64,000 bases of DNA from Asticcacaulis sp. YBE204 (GTDB lineage Bacteria; Pseudomonadota; Alphaproteobacteria; Caulobacterales; Caulobacteraceae): NCBI RefSeq assembly GCF_000495855.1, contig NZ_AWGF01000019.1:1-64000 (forward strand), read 5' to 3'. Each line of letters opens with the position of its first letter. The first letter of the stretch is position 1. Below the pieces are notes generated by a model. The model did no database searches. It had not been told where the DNA came from and worked only from the letters and a program-made list of their open reading frames with translations. Shown here in pieces: positions 52,273-60,230 of the stretch. Both the position numbers and the translations under genes were made by a program.

Positions 52273-53793
52273 CTATGCCTTGAACGTTATGGAAACGGCC
52301 TTGAGGTCGGCATATTTATATAGGGCGTGCAGGCTGCGATCGCGACCGAAGCCCGACTGTTTAAATCCGCCGAACGGCATGGTGATGTCGCAGGCGTCCC
52401 AGCCATTGACCCACACAAGCCCGGCCTTCAGCGCCTTGGTCGCCCGCATGGCGCGGTCGAGGCTGGCGGTCCACACCCCCGACGCCAGCCCATAGACCGT
52501 GTCGTTGGCCAAACGGTAGGCTTCGGCTTCGTCGGTGAAAGTCAGGACCGACAGAACCGGCCCGAACACCTCTTCCATCGCCAGCACATTAGCGGCGGAT
52601 ATATCGAGCAGCGACGGTTCGACATAGAAGCCTCCCGTCTCGGTTTGCACGCGGTTGCCGCCCAGCAGCAAGCGCCCGCCATCGGCCTGTCCCTTGTCGA
52701 TATAGCCGAGCGCCGTGTGCATCTGCTTTTCAGAGATCATCGCCCCGAACTGCGTGGCCGGATCGAACGGATCGCCGACTTTGATCGATTTGGTCACCTC
52801 GATGACCTTTTCGACGAAAGCGTCCTTGATCGAGGCTTCGACAAACAGACGCGAGGCCGCCGTACACACCTGCCCCTGATTGTAGAACACGCCCCACGCC
52901 GCGTTTTGCGCGGCGGCGTCAAGATCGGCGCAGTCGGCGAAGACGATCTGCGGCGACTTGCCGCCCAGCTCCAGCGACACGCGCTTGAGGTTCGACTCGG
53001 CCGAGGCCTTCATCAGTTGCCGACCGACCTGACCGGAGCCGGTAAAGGCGATCATATCGACATCCATATGGCGGGCCAGTGCGTCTCCGGCCTCGTGACC
53101 CAGCCCCGTGACGACGTTGAACACACCTGCGGGCACCCCGGCTTCGATCGCCAAAGCCGCCACATAGAGCGCGGTCATCGACGACAGTTCGGCGGGTTTC
53201 AGCACCACCGAATTGCCCATAGCCAGGGCGGGCGCGACCTTCCACATGGCCATGTGCAGCGGGAAGTTCCACGGCACGATGGCGCCGATGACTCCCAACG
53301 GCTCATGCACGGCATAGGACAGGCGGTTGTCCGGTGTCGGCCCGACCTCGCCATAGATCTTGTCGAGCGCCTCGGCGTAATAGCGCGTCGTATTGATCGC
53401 CAGAGGGATATCGACGGCGCGGCTGTCGCGGATCGGCTTGCCGGTGTCAAGCGTCTCCAAAAGCGCCAGATTTTCGGCGTGGGCGCTCATCAGATCGGCC
53501 AGTTTGTGCAGGACCTGCTTGCGCGCTTTGGGGGCCAGACGACTCCAGCGCCCGTCCTCGAACGCCGTGCGCGCGGCGGTCACCGCCGTGTCGATATCGG
53601 CAGCCTCACAGGCGGCGATGCGGTTGATCAGCGTGTCATCGCGGGGGGTGCGGTTGTCGAACGTCTTGCCGGACCGGGCATCGACCCAGCTACCGCCGAT
53701 AAAGGCCTGAGCGGGCTTGGCGACGGCGCTCAGGGCGTTGATGACACCGTCGAGGTCCGTAGCGGGCGACAAGGGAGTCGAAAACGCGCTCAT
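52273..53793 (-). CDS. puuC: Gamma-glutamyl-gamma-aminobutyraldehyde dehydrogenase
   Basis: The product is 506 residues from ATG 53793 with GGAGG upstream. ALDH catalytic residues are Glu275 (SLELGGKSP) and Cys310 (NQGQVCTAASR). The N-terminal LIGGSW-like FIGGSWVDARSGKTFDN and the block VDIPLAINTTRYYAEALDKI match PuuC. It oxidises gamma-glutamyl-gamma-aminobutyraldehyde to gamma-glutamyl-GABA. It is first in its operon, with a palindromic operator ending 16 bases before the start codon. Confidence 0.92.
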   Translation of the reverse strand: MSAFSTPLSPATDLDGVINALSAVAKPAQAFIGGSWVDARSGKTFDNRTPRDDTLINRIAACEAADIDTAVTAARTAFEDGRWSRLAPKARKQVLHKLADLMSAHAENLALLETLDTGKPIRDSRAVDIPLAINTTRYYAEALDKIYGEVGPTPDNRLSYAVHEPLGVIGAIVPWNFPLHMAMWKVAPALAMGNSVVLKPAELSSMTALYVAALAIEAGVPAGVFNVVTGLGHEAGDALARHMDVDMIAFTGSGQVGRQLMKASAESNLKRVSLELGGKSPQIVFADCADLDAAAQNAAWGVFYNQGQVCTAASRLFVEASIKDAFVEKVIEVTKSIKVGDPFDPATQFGAMISEKQMHTALGYIDKGQADGGRLLLGGNRVQTETGGFYVEPSLLDISAANVLAMEEVFGPVLSVLTFTDEAEAYRLANDTVYGLASGVWTASLDRAMRATKALKAGLVWVNGWDACDITMPFGGFKQSGFGRDRSLHALYKYADLKAVSITFKA

Positions 53794-53808
53794 GACAACA
53801 ACCTCCGA

Positions 53809-53824
53809 AACTGTGATCACAGTT
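53809..53824. promoter_or_regulatory. GntR-type operator, copy 4
   Basis: AACTGTGATCACAGTT is a perfect 16-base palindrome just upstream of the puuC ribosome-binding site. Binding here would block transcription start or early elongation of puuC-gabD-aminotransferase-puuA. Confidence 0.85.
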
Positions 53825-53852
53825 CAGCACGCGAGCAGGCAGTCCGTCAATC

Positions 53853-53977
53853 CCTTCTCCCCGTTTACGGGGAGAAGGTGGCGCGCAGCGACGGATGAGG
53901 GGCGAGTCACAGAAAAGGAAGAAGCCCCTCACCCTAGCCGCCACCGGACACCCGGCTCTCCCCGCTTGCGGGGAGAG
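53853..53977. repeat. Palindromic repeats between gntR and puuC
   Basis: CCTTCTCCCCG-TTTA-CGGGGAGAAGG (53853-53878) is identical to the hairpin at 32834-32859, and identity continues into the flanks. A second hairpin CTCTCCCCGC-TT-GCGGGGAGAG lies at 53956-53977, just after the gntR stop, and may end the gntR message. Confidence 0.85.
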
Positions 53978-53981
53978 GGGA

Positions 53982-54665
53982 CTATCCCTTCAACGCCTCA
54001 AGCATCAGTTCCATGCCCTCGTGCACGTCCTCAGCCATATGCTGACGCACCGCGGCGTGGTCGCCGGACTCCAGAGCGCGGATCAGTTCCTGATGGTGAT
54101 CCTGCGGCAATTGCACGGTCCCCAGACGCCCGAACACCACGCGCATGAACGGTCCCGATTGCAGCCACAGGGTCCGCGCCATATCGAGGAACAGATCGGC
54201 TTCGGCGAGGTTATAGAGACGAAAATGGAAGGCGTAATTGGCCTTCATATAGCCGTCGACATCGCCCTTGCTTAAGGCCGCCATCAGGCGCTCATCGTCG
54301 TTTTTCAGCTCGACGATAACGTCGCGGGTGATCTTCTGCGCGCCTAAAAAGGCCAGTTCCGGCTCGACCCACTGCCGCGCCGTCATCAATTGCAGCAGGC
54401 GATTTTCGCTCAAAGACGGCACGCGCAGGCGCTTGTTTGACGGCTGCAACTCCAGCGCCTTTTGCGCGATCAGACGGCGCACGGCCTCGCGCACCGGCAT
54501 GGGGCTGACGTTCAGTTCGTTGGCCAGCGTGCGCAACGACACCGACTTTCCCGGCGGAATCTGACCCTGAATGAGCGACTCGGCCAAGGCCTCATAGACC
54601 TGATCGTGGATCGAGGTTTCATCATCCATCGCAAGGGGAAACTGATTCAAGCCCGGATAACCCAT
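53982..54665 (-). CDS. GntR family regulator, FCD domain; probable regulator of the putrescine island
   Basis: The product is 227 residues. A GntR winged helix fills about 18-80 (HDQVYEALAESLIQGQIPPG, LRTLANELNVSPMPVREAVR). The all-helical FCD ligand domain follows (ARQWVEPELAFLGAQ, YMKANYAFHFRLYN with the metal-site His pair, DHHQELIRALESGDH). FCD domains bind small carboxylates, so gamma-glutamyl-amines or GABA are plausible inducers. Operator copy 5 (54688-54697) lies 23 bases upstream and four more copies precede putrescine genes. The start could also be ATG 54629. Confidence 0.92.
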   Translation of the reverse strand: MGYPGLNQFPLAMDDETSIHDQVYEALAESLIQGQIPPGKSVSLRTLANELNVSPMPVREAVRRLIAQKALELQPSNKRLRVPSLSENRLLQLMTARQWVEPELAFLGAQKITRDVIVELKNDDERLMAALSKGDVDGYMKANYAFHFRLYNLAEADLFLDMARTLWLQSGPFMRVVFGRLGTVQLPQDHHQELIRALESGDHAAVRQHMAEDVHEGMELMLEALKG

Positions 54666-54687
54666 ACCGTATTCATGACCTCAAAAA

Positions 54688-54697
54688 TGTGATCACG
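54688..54697. promoter_or_regulatory. GntR-type operator, copy 5
   Basis: TGTGATCACG with AT-rich flanks lies between the divergent gntR (23 bases) and aminotransferase (81 bases) starts. It suits autoregulation and control of the divergent gene. Confidence 0.7.
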
Positions 54698-54777
54698 ATT
54701 TCACGCCGCGCGTCACAATAGACTGGAAGCGAAATCTATAGCCTGTATGCTCGGTTCCGACAAATCCCATCTTTCTC

Positions 54778-56115
54778 ATGAGCGCCCCGATGGACGACCG
54801 CCTCCCTTCCCCTGATGCGATGCAATCCTTCTGGATGCCGTTCACGCCCAACCGCGCCTTCAAATCCGGCCGGCACAAGCTGCTGGTCGAGGCCGACGGC
54901 ATGTTCTACAAAAGCCACGACGGGCGCGAAATTTTAGACGCGACCTCTGGCTTATGGTGCTCCAACGCCGGGCACAATCGCCCGAAAATCACCGCCGCGA
55001 TCCAGAAACAGGCCGCGACGATGGACTTCGCCCCGACCTTCAATATCGCCCACCCGCTGGCGTTCGAATTCACGCACAAATTGTCCGGCATCCTGCCCTA
55101 CGACCTCAAAAAAGTCTTCCTGACCAATTCGGGCTCCGAAGCCGCCGATACCGCTTTGAAGATCGCGCTAGCCTATCATCGGATGCGCGGCCAAGGCGCC
55201 AAGACGCGCCTGATCGGCCGCGAACGCGCCTATCATGGCACGGGCTTCGGCGGCATCAGCGTCGGTGGTCTCGTCAAGAACCGCATGCACTTCGGCACCC
55301 TTCTCGCCGGGGTCGATCACCTGCCGCATACGCATCTGTCGGAAAACGTCTTCACCAAAGGCGAGCCCGAACACGGCGCGGACCTTGCCGACGCGCTGGA
55401 ACGGATCGTCTCTCTGCATGACGCCTCGACGATCGCCGCCGTCATCGTCGAGCCCGTTGCCGGATCGACCGGGGTGCTGATCCCGCCCAAAGGCTATCTG
55501 AAACGCCTGCGCGAGTTGTGCGACAAGCACGATATCCTGCTCATTTTCGACGAAGTCATTACCGGCTTCGGGCGTCTGGGTGCCGCGTTCGGGGCCGACT
55601 ATTTCGGCGTGCGACCGGACCTGCTGTGCATGGCCAAGGGCATCACCAACGCCACCGTCCCCATGGGCGCGGTCGCCGTGTCGAACCGCATCTACGACAC
55701 TTTCATGCAGGCGTCTGACACCCCGATCGAGCTGTTCCACGGCTATACCTATTCCGGCCACCCTCTCGCCTGTGCTGCGGGAATCGCGACGCTGGAAACC
55801 TACGAAGAGGAAGACCTGTTCGCCCGCGCCGCCGGGATCGCGCCCTATTGGCAAGACGCCGTGCACAGCCTGCGCGATGCAAACCACGTCATCGATATCC
55901 GCAATCTCGGCCTCGTCGCCGGGATCGAGTTGCAACCGCGCGAAGGCGCGGCGACCGCTCGCGCGCTGGAGGTTTTCGACCGCTGCTTCGACGACGGCCT
56001 GCTGATCCGCGTGACGGGCGATATCATTGCCATGTCGCCGCCCCTGATCGTCGAAACAATGCAGATCGACCGAATGATCGAGACGATCCGCAAAGCGCTG
56101 GCGGTCACAGAATAA
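54778..56115 (+). CDS. Class-III omega-aminotransferase (beta-alanine/amine:pyruvate type)
   Basis: The product is 445 residues. PLP Lys287 lies in LLCMAKGITNATVPMGA and Asp258 in LLIFDEVITGFGRLG. The N-terminal SFWMPFTPNRAFK and SGLWCSNAGHNRP are hallmarks of the beta-alanine:pyruvate (AptA-like) subgroup, which accepts beta-alanine, GABA and other omega-amines. It is divergent from gntR and near operator copy 5, so it is probably part of the same regulon. It overlaps the convergent small membrane gene by 11 bases. Confidence 0.9.
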   Translation: MSAPMDDRLPSPDAMQSFWMPFTPNRAFKSGRHKLLVEADGMFYKSHDGREILDATSGLWCSNAGHNRPKITAAIQKQAATMDFAPTFNIAHPLAFEFTHKLSGILPYDLKKVFLTNSGSEAADTALKIALAYHRMRGQGAKTRLIGRERAYHGTGFGGISVGGLVKNRMHFGTLLAGVDHLPHTHLSENVFTKGEPEHGADLADALERIVSLHDASTIAAVIVEPVAGSTGVLIPPKGYLKRLRELCDKHDILLIFDEVITGFGRLGAAFGADYFGVRPDLLCMAKGITNATVPMGAVAVSNRIYDTFMQASDTPIELFHGYTYSGHPLACAAGIATLETYEEEDLFARAAGIAPYWQDAVHSLRDANHVIDIRNLGLVAGIELQPREGAATARALEVFDRCFDDGLLIRVTGDIIAMSPPLIVETMQIDRMIETIRKALAVTE

Positions 56116-56368
56116 AATTCACCGCCGCAAACAGCCCGAACGCCGCACACCCCAGCACGTTCATCCACCGCCCACCGAGCTTTTTGACCTGCGGATGGAA
56201 CCGCGCAACGAACAGGACCAGTACCAGCCCCAAGGCCCATTGGCCGGTCGCGTCACCCTGCCCCATCAGGATGAACCCGCCCCACAGAAACAGCAGCCAC
56301 AGCAACCAGTATACCGGCGCGCTGACCACACCCAGCATGTGCCACAGGGCTTCGGCGAAGGTTTTCAT
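56105..56368 (-). CDS. Small three-helix membrane protein
   Basis: The product is 87 residues with hydrophobic helices at about 12-34, 43-56 and 68-86 and a short basic loop (HPQVKKLGGRW). No family is recognised. It overlaps the 3' end of the convergent aminotransferase gene, and its start region is followed upstream by an AT-rich spacer. Confidence 0.7.
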   Translation of the reverse strand: MKTFAEALWHMLGVVSAPVYWLLWLLFLWGGFILMGQGDATGQWALGLVLVLFVARFHPQVKKLGGRWMNVLGCAAFGLFAAVNFIL

Positions 56369-56482
56369 AAACAGCGCTCGTTTTTTATCGTTTTCTTACG
56401 GAATCGTGGGGATATCCTTGCCCTAAAGGCCGTCAAACCGCCATAGTGTGTCGGCTCATTCTTTTAACTTCCGGGGCTCGCC

Positions 56483-56947
56483 ATGTTTAACCTGTCCGAA
56501 CAACTCAGTGAACTGCGCGACTCGATCATCGCCGTGGTTTTGCTGGTCGCCGCCGCCATCCTTGGCGTCGCCTGGGCCAGTATCGGCCTGTTCAACGCCC
56601 TGCAAATCTGGTTGGGACCGGTGTGGGGTCCGGTGGCGCTCGGTGCGGCGATGATCCTGCCGTTGGTCGTTTACATGGTTTTCAAGCGGCTGACCAAGGA
56701 AGAGAAAAAGCGCCAGCAAGCCTTTGTGAAGCAACAGACCCAGGCGGCCTACGCGCAGTCCTCGGTCGTGCATATTTCGCGCATCCTCGATGCGCTCAAG
56801 GGCCGCTCGCCGGTGCTGGCGACCGTCGGCGCGGTCATCGCCGGTTTCCTCGCTTCGAAATTTCCCTCCATGTTGGCGGTGCTGTCCGAGATCATCGGCG
56901 CCTGGGGCGACGATGTGAAACGCAAGGCCGCCGAACCCGAAGATTAA
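56483..56947 (+). CDS. Membrane protein of unknown function, holin-like size
   Basis: The product is 154 residues. Two adjacent helices at about 14-36 and 42-66 precede a basic, Gln-rich coiled stretch (RLTKEEKKRQQAFVKQQTQAA), and a third weak helix lies at 110-130. The layout recalls phage-holin superfamily III or ActD-like proteins, but no signature is secure. It stands alone upstream of tRNA-Leu. Confidence 0.7.
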   Translation: MFNLSEQLSELRDSIIAVVLLVAAAILGVAWASIGLFNALQIWLGPVWGPVALGAAMILPLVVYMVFKRLTKEEKKRQQAFVKQQTQAAYAQSSVVHISRILDALKGRSPVLATVGAVIAGFLASKFPSMLAVLSEIIGAWGDDVKRKAAEPED

Positions 56948-57029
56948 GTCTATGGGGATACCGGTTTTTCCGGCTTGCACAGCCGCCTGAAACTCGGTAA
57001 CAACGGCGCTCTTGTCACCCTGACACAGT

Positions 57030-57114
57030 GCCCCTGTGGTGGAATTGGTAGACGCGCCGGATTCAAAATCCGGTACCGAGAGGTGTGTCGGTTCGAGTCC
57101 GACCGGGGGCACCA
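57030..57114 (+). tRNA. tRNA-Leu (anticodon CAA)
   Basis: The acceptor GCCCCTG/CGGGGGC has discriminator A and encoded CCA at 57112-57114. The anticodon stem CCGGA/TCCGG has loop TTCAAAA, giving anticodon CAA. A long variable arm (GTACCGAGAGGTGT region) and the TCGGTTCGAGTCCGA T-arm complete a class-II tRNA. It decodes UUG. Confidence 0.96.
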
Positions 57115-57135
57115 TTTATCAACAAAATCAATAGA

Positions 57136-57930
57136 TTAAGCCAGCATATTTTTCTTGTGCTTGGCCAGCTTGCCGTTCTTTGCGCGCGGTGGCAGCGGCG
57201 GCAGATCGTCCGGGCCTGACGGCGTCGAAATCACGACATCGATCGCCGTTGGATCAACGGCGGGCCCCGATTTACGAGCTTTGGTTTTCTTGCCGGGCTT
57301 GGGCGAGGGCGAAACCGGTGGCGGCGTCGCCGGACGGGTCAGCGTAAGCTCTCGACTTATCGACCGTGACCGGCTCAATTCGGCCTGCGCGCCTTCGATC
57401 AGAGCCAGCACGGCCTTCTCGTCCGACCAGACCGCGTGAAAACCCTGCAAAGCCTGCCACACGGCAACACGATGCTCGTCGGCGGTCATCTCAACCTTCA
57501 CCTTGGCGGGTTTTTCCGGCTTGTTTTCACCGGGCACAGGGTCGGGTTCGTCGACCGCCTTGGCCAGATCCTCGAACAGCTTGCCGCTCTTGTCTTTCAG
57601 TACGAGCAGGCTGCCCAATCGCGCCTCGACCGTGGCCGACAGTTCGCGGGCATATTCGACCTGTATCGCACCCGACGCATGTACGGCGCGGGTCAGCGCA
57701 ACGTTTATGCTGTCATAGATCGACTTGGCCGACGCCTTGCGTTTCGCCTCGATCCCCGACTTGGCAAAGCCCCGCGTCAACCAGTAGAATAGCCCCCCCA
57801 GCAACAGACCGGCCACGACCAGACCGCACAGCAGCATCAGCGTATGGCCATCGAGAATGACCGTCGCTACGGCGCGCGGGCCTTCGCCGAACGGATCACC
57901 GAAATCCTCAGGGGCGTCGGAATATCTCAT
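57136..57930 (-). CDS. Single-pass membrane protein of unknown function (second gene of a pair)
   Basis: The product is 264 residues from ATG 57930, which overlaps the upstream stop as ATGA. After a short N terminus (MRYSDAPEDFGDPFGEG) come one or two tight hydrophobic helices (about 28-52). A helical cytoplasmic domain follows (SIYDSINVALTRAVHASG), with Glu/Lys/Pro-rich linkers and a basic, proline-rich C terminus ending in lysines. The N-terminal MRYS and single-anchor layout are shared with the first gene, so the two may be distant paralogues or partners. No family is recognised. Confidence 0.75.
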   Translation of the reverse strand: MRYSDAPEDFGDPFGEGPRAVATVILDGHTLMLLCGLVVAGLLLGGLFYWLTRGFAKSGIEAKRKASAKSIYDSINVALTRAVHASGAIQVEYARELSATVEARLGSLLVLKDKSGKLFEDLAKAVDEPDPVPGENKPEKPAKVKVEMTADEHRVAVWQALQGFHAVWSDEKAVLALIEGAQAELSRSRSISRELTLTRPATPPPVSPSPKPGKKTKARKSGPAVDPTAIDVVISTPSGPDDLPPLPPRAKNGKLAKHKKNMLA

Positions 57931-58694
57931 CGGATATAGCCCTGCGCGGAATCGGCTCCAGCCGTGCCCGTCAGATTTTCCGGTGTGCGATAGACCGGCG
58001 AGTCGTTCAATTGTTTCTGGACGGCGGCGTATTGCGCGGTCATCAGAGTCAGGTCGCGCCACTGTGCCGACAGCTTTTGCAGCAGCAGCCAGACCTTCGT
58101 CGCCTTGTCGAAACCGGGCGCAGGCTTCTTTTTCTCTTCCGGCTTGCCCGGATAGTTCACGTCCCCACCCATGGCGCCGATATTCTGAACAGGCGTGCGA
58201 CCGTCGGGATCGGCGGTGACGCCGCCGCCTTGATTGACCGCGATATTGATGACCGTACCACCCGACATACCGGCGGCTACCGCGGCGGGAGTCTTGGCCT
58301 TGTCCGCATCAACTTCCTTGATGGCCGTCGCGGCCTTGGTCAGGGCATCGTGGTGTTTGGCCACAAGGTTCATCAGGGCATTGGTATTGGCAAACAGACG
58401 ATCGTTTTCCGCGATCACCGTGCGGGCGTTTTCGACCACCTGCGCCTGAGAGCCCGATACCGAGCGTGTAACGGCCAGCCACAGGGCCTTGACGCCGGAT
58501 TTGAGATCGTAGAAGGCATCGGGGCCGCTCTTGCTGCCCGCCAGAGTCCCGGCCAGAATCATCAGGACACAAAAGACAATGCCGGCGATCCAGATCAGGC
58601 CGCCGCTCCACCACAGGCGCACCAGCGTGTCCCACAGGGTGGGGTCGTAAAAGCCGTCGGGCGGCGTGTTGTAGTCATCCCCGCTGTAACGCAT
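57927..58694 (-). CDS. Membrane protein of unknown function (first gene of a pair)
   Basis: The product is 255 residues. The N terminus (MRYSGDDYNTPPDGFYDPTL) is followed by one long hydrophobic segment (about 30-53), then a helical region (QAQVVENARTVIAENDRLFA), a Gly-rich linker (TVINIAVNQGGGVTADPDG) and a C-terminal helix. It is translationally coupled to the next gene. No named domain is visible. The soluble helices, together with those of the partner, suggest a membrane-anchored complex. Confidence 0.75.
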   Translation of the reverse strand: MRYSGDDYNTPPDGFYDPTLWDTLVRLWWSGGLIWIAGIVFCVLMILAGTLAGSKSGPDAFYDLKSGVKALWLAVTRSVSGSQAQVVENARTVIAENDRLFANTNALMNLVAKHHDALTKAATAIKEVDADKAKTPAAVAAGMSGGTVINIAVNQGGGVTADPDGRTPVQNIGAMGGDVNYPGKPEEKKKPAPGFDKATKVWLLLQKLSAQWRDLTLMTAQYAAVQKQLNDSPVYRTPENLTGTAGADSAQGYIR

Positions 58695-58794
58695 CCGCCC
58701 CTGAAACCTTCCCCACCGGGTTACACGATCCTGTTGAAAAGGGTTAACAGATTGCCGCGCGGTGCGCCAGACGGTTCGCGCGTTTTCATACGCA

Positions 58795-58827
58795 AGTGGG
58801 CCCGCATTACATCAATGCGGGCCCACT
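58795..58827. terminator. 14-bp hairpin downstream of marR
   Basis: AGTGGGCCCGCATT (58795-58808), loop ACATC, AATGCGGGCCCACT (58814-58827) form a perfect 14-bp stem 23 bases after the marR stop. No long T run follows on the minus strand, so it may be a weak terminator or 3'-end stabiliser. Confidence 0.7.
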
Positions 58828-58849
58828 GTGGCATTCAGATTGGATAGGC

Positions 58850-59311
58850 TTAGCGCTCGGATTTACTCTGGGTCTTGAGTGCGGCGTCCTCGACGCGGCG
58901 CAGCAGATCCTTGAGCGTGTTGATTTCATCCGCCGACAGGTTGGCCAGCACTTCCTTTTCGAACTCGACCGCCGACGGGGCCACATCGTTGAACAGGCGC
59001 TGGCCTTCCGGCGTGAGAATCAGGTGGTGCGAGCGACCGTCATGCTCGTGCGGCGCGCGCGTGATCAGGCGGCGCTTGGCCAGGGCCTGAGCGGCGCGCG
59101 AAATGGTGACCTTGTCCATGCCGGTCCGCTTGACCAGCGCCTGCTGGGTCGAGGGGCCGTCTTCGTTCAGCACCCAGATCAGACGCCATTCCGGTATCTT
59201 GAGACCGTAGAGGCTGTCATAGGCGGTGGAGATCAGCGCGCTGACGGCGTTCGACGCCACGGAAAGCCTGTAGGGAAGATAGTTATCAAGCGAAAGCTTA
59301 CTGTACGGCAT
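58850..59311 (-). CDS. MarR family transcriptional regulator
   Basis: The product is 153 residues. The winged helix is clear: YGLKIPEWRLIWVLNEDG, TGMDKVTISRAAQALAKRR and the DGRSHHLILTPEGQ wing. No Cys is present in the domain, so control by a small ligand rather than oxidation is likely. The palindrome TTAGCCA-AGG-TGGCTAA at 59387-59403, 75 bases upstream, is a candidate operator. The neighbouring yqaA-like gene is divergent. Confidence 0.92.
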   Translation of the reverse strand: MPYSKLSLDNYLPYRLSVASNAVSALISTAYDSLYGLKIPEWRLIWVLNEDGPSTQQALVKRTGMDKVTISRAAQALAKRRLITRAPHEHDGRSHHLILTPEGQRLFNDVAPSAVEFEKEVLANLSADEINTLKDLLRRVEDAALKTQSKSER

Positions 59312-59386
59312 ACCGGTTTCCTGTCCTGAGGTTGCGGGAAGATGCGTCGTAACCGGACAAATATCAAATGAGTTTTTATTAATCCT

Positions 59387-59403
59387 TTAGCCAAGGTGGC
59401 TAA
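59387..59403. promoter_or_regulatory. Palindrome in the marR-yqaA spacer, candidate operator
   Basis: TTAGCCA-AGG-TGGCTAA has perfect 7-base arms. It lies in the 269-base divergent spacer, which holds no gene. MarR proteins often bind such 16-20 base palindromes beside their own genes. Confidence 0.5.
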
Positions 59404-59580
59404 TCAAAACGCGACCCATGTTCTCTGTGGCGCGTCATCATTTCGCCATCACCTGAGGCCAGAAGGCGCACAGATTATTTTCGCGCTGCAACAGGCTGTG
59501 AGGCGACAAAGCGCCGCGCACCTGATATGGGGACGCGATCGACGCGCCACCCACGTCGAAAAGCCAAGGAAATACGTAAC

Positions 59581-60156
59581 TTGCTACGTCCTATGTATGA
59601 CTGGACCCTGAAACAGGCCGCCAAACCGAACGCCGAAAAGGTGCTGGCTGCGATTTCCTTTGCCGAAAGCTCGTTCTTCCCTATTCCGCCTGACGTCATG
59701 CTGGCCCCGATGGCCCTGGCCAAGCCGGAAAAAGCCTATCGCTTCGCCCTGATCTGCACCATCGCTTCGGTCCTCGGCGGCCTGTTCGGATATGCCATCG
59801 GTTATTTCCTTGAGCCCGTGGGCCTGTGGCTGCTCAAACTGATGGGCCACGGCGACGGACTGGCGCACTTCCGCCACTTCATGGACGAATGGGGCATGTG
59901 GGTCATTCTGGGCAAGGGCCTGACGCCGATCCCGTTCAAGCTGGTGACTATCGCCTCGGGTCTGGCGCACTTCAACCTCGGCATGTTCATCTTCAGCTGC
60001 GTGGTCACCCGCGGCGCGCGCTTCTACCTGACCGCCTTTCTGCTGCAACGTTTCGGCCCGCAGGCCAAGGAACTGATCGAAAAGCGCATCAATCTGGTCG
60101 CGGCGGTGTGCGTCGGCGTGCTGGTACTCGGCATCGTGGCGATAAAGTTTATCTAG
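59581..60156 (+). CDS. YqaA/DedA (SNARE-associated) family membrane protein
   Basis: The product is 191 residues from TTG 59581. I chose this start because AAGGA lies 10 bases upstream, and homologues as I recall begin MLR-x-MYDWTL; ATG 59593 is the alternative. Membrane helices and re-entrant loops are arranged as in DedA proteins, with FAESSFFPIPPDVMLAP, GKGLTPIPFKLVTIASG and TRGARFYLTAFLLQRFG. Some DedA proteins move lipid carriers across the membrane; the role of this subgroup is not settled. Confidence 0.88.
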   Translation: MLRPMYDWTLKQAAKPNAEKVLAAISFAESSFFPIPPDVMLAPMALAKPEKAYRFALICTIASVLGGLFGYAIGYFLEPVGLWLLKLMGHGDGLAHFRHFMDEWGMWVILGKGLTPIPFKLVTIASGLAHFNLGMFIFSCVVTRGARFYLTAFLLQRFGPQAKELIEKRINLVAAVCVGVLVLGIVAIKFI

Positions 60157-60230
60157 GCTTATGTGGCAGTCGCTGATTGCCATTTCGGCGATCCCCTATA
60201 GACTGCGCCGCGAGTGATAACTGAGGTTCG

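Noticed and set aside
52327-53898. 523-codon plus-strand frame opposite puuC
   Set aside because: It is antisense to a well-supported aldehyde dehydrogenase, has low-complexity Gln/Arg/His composition and no ribosome-binding site.
31315-54697. TGTGATCACA sites as CRP/FNR boxes
   Set aside because: CRP sites are TGTGA-N6-TCACA with a six-base spacer. Here the half-sites abut with no spacer, and a GntR gene lies beside the sites.
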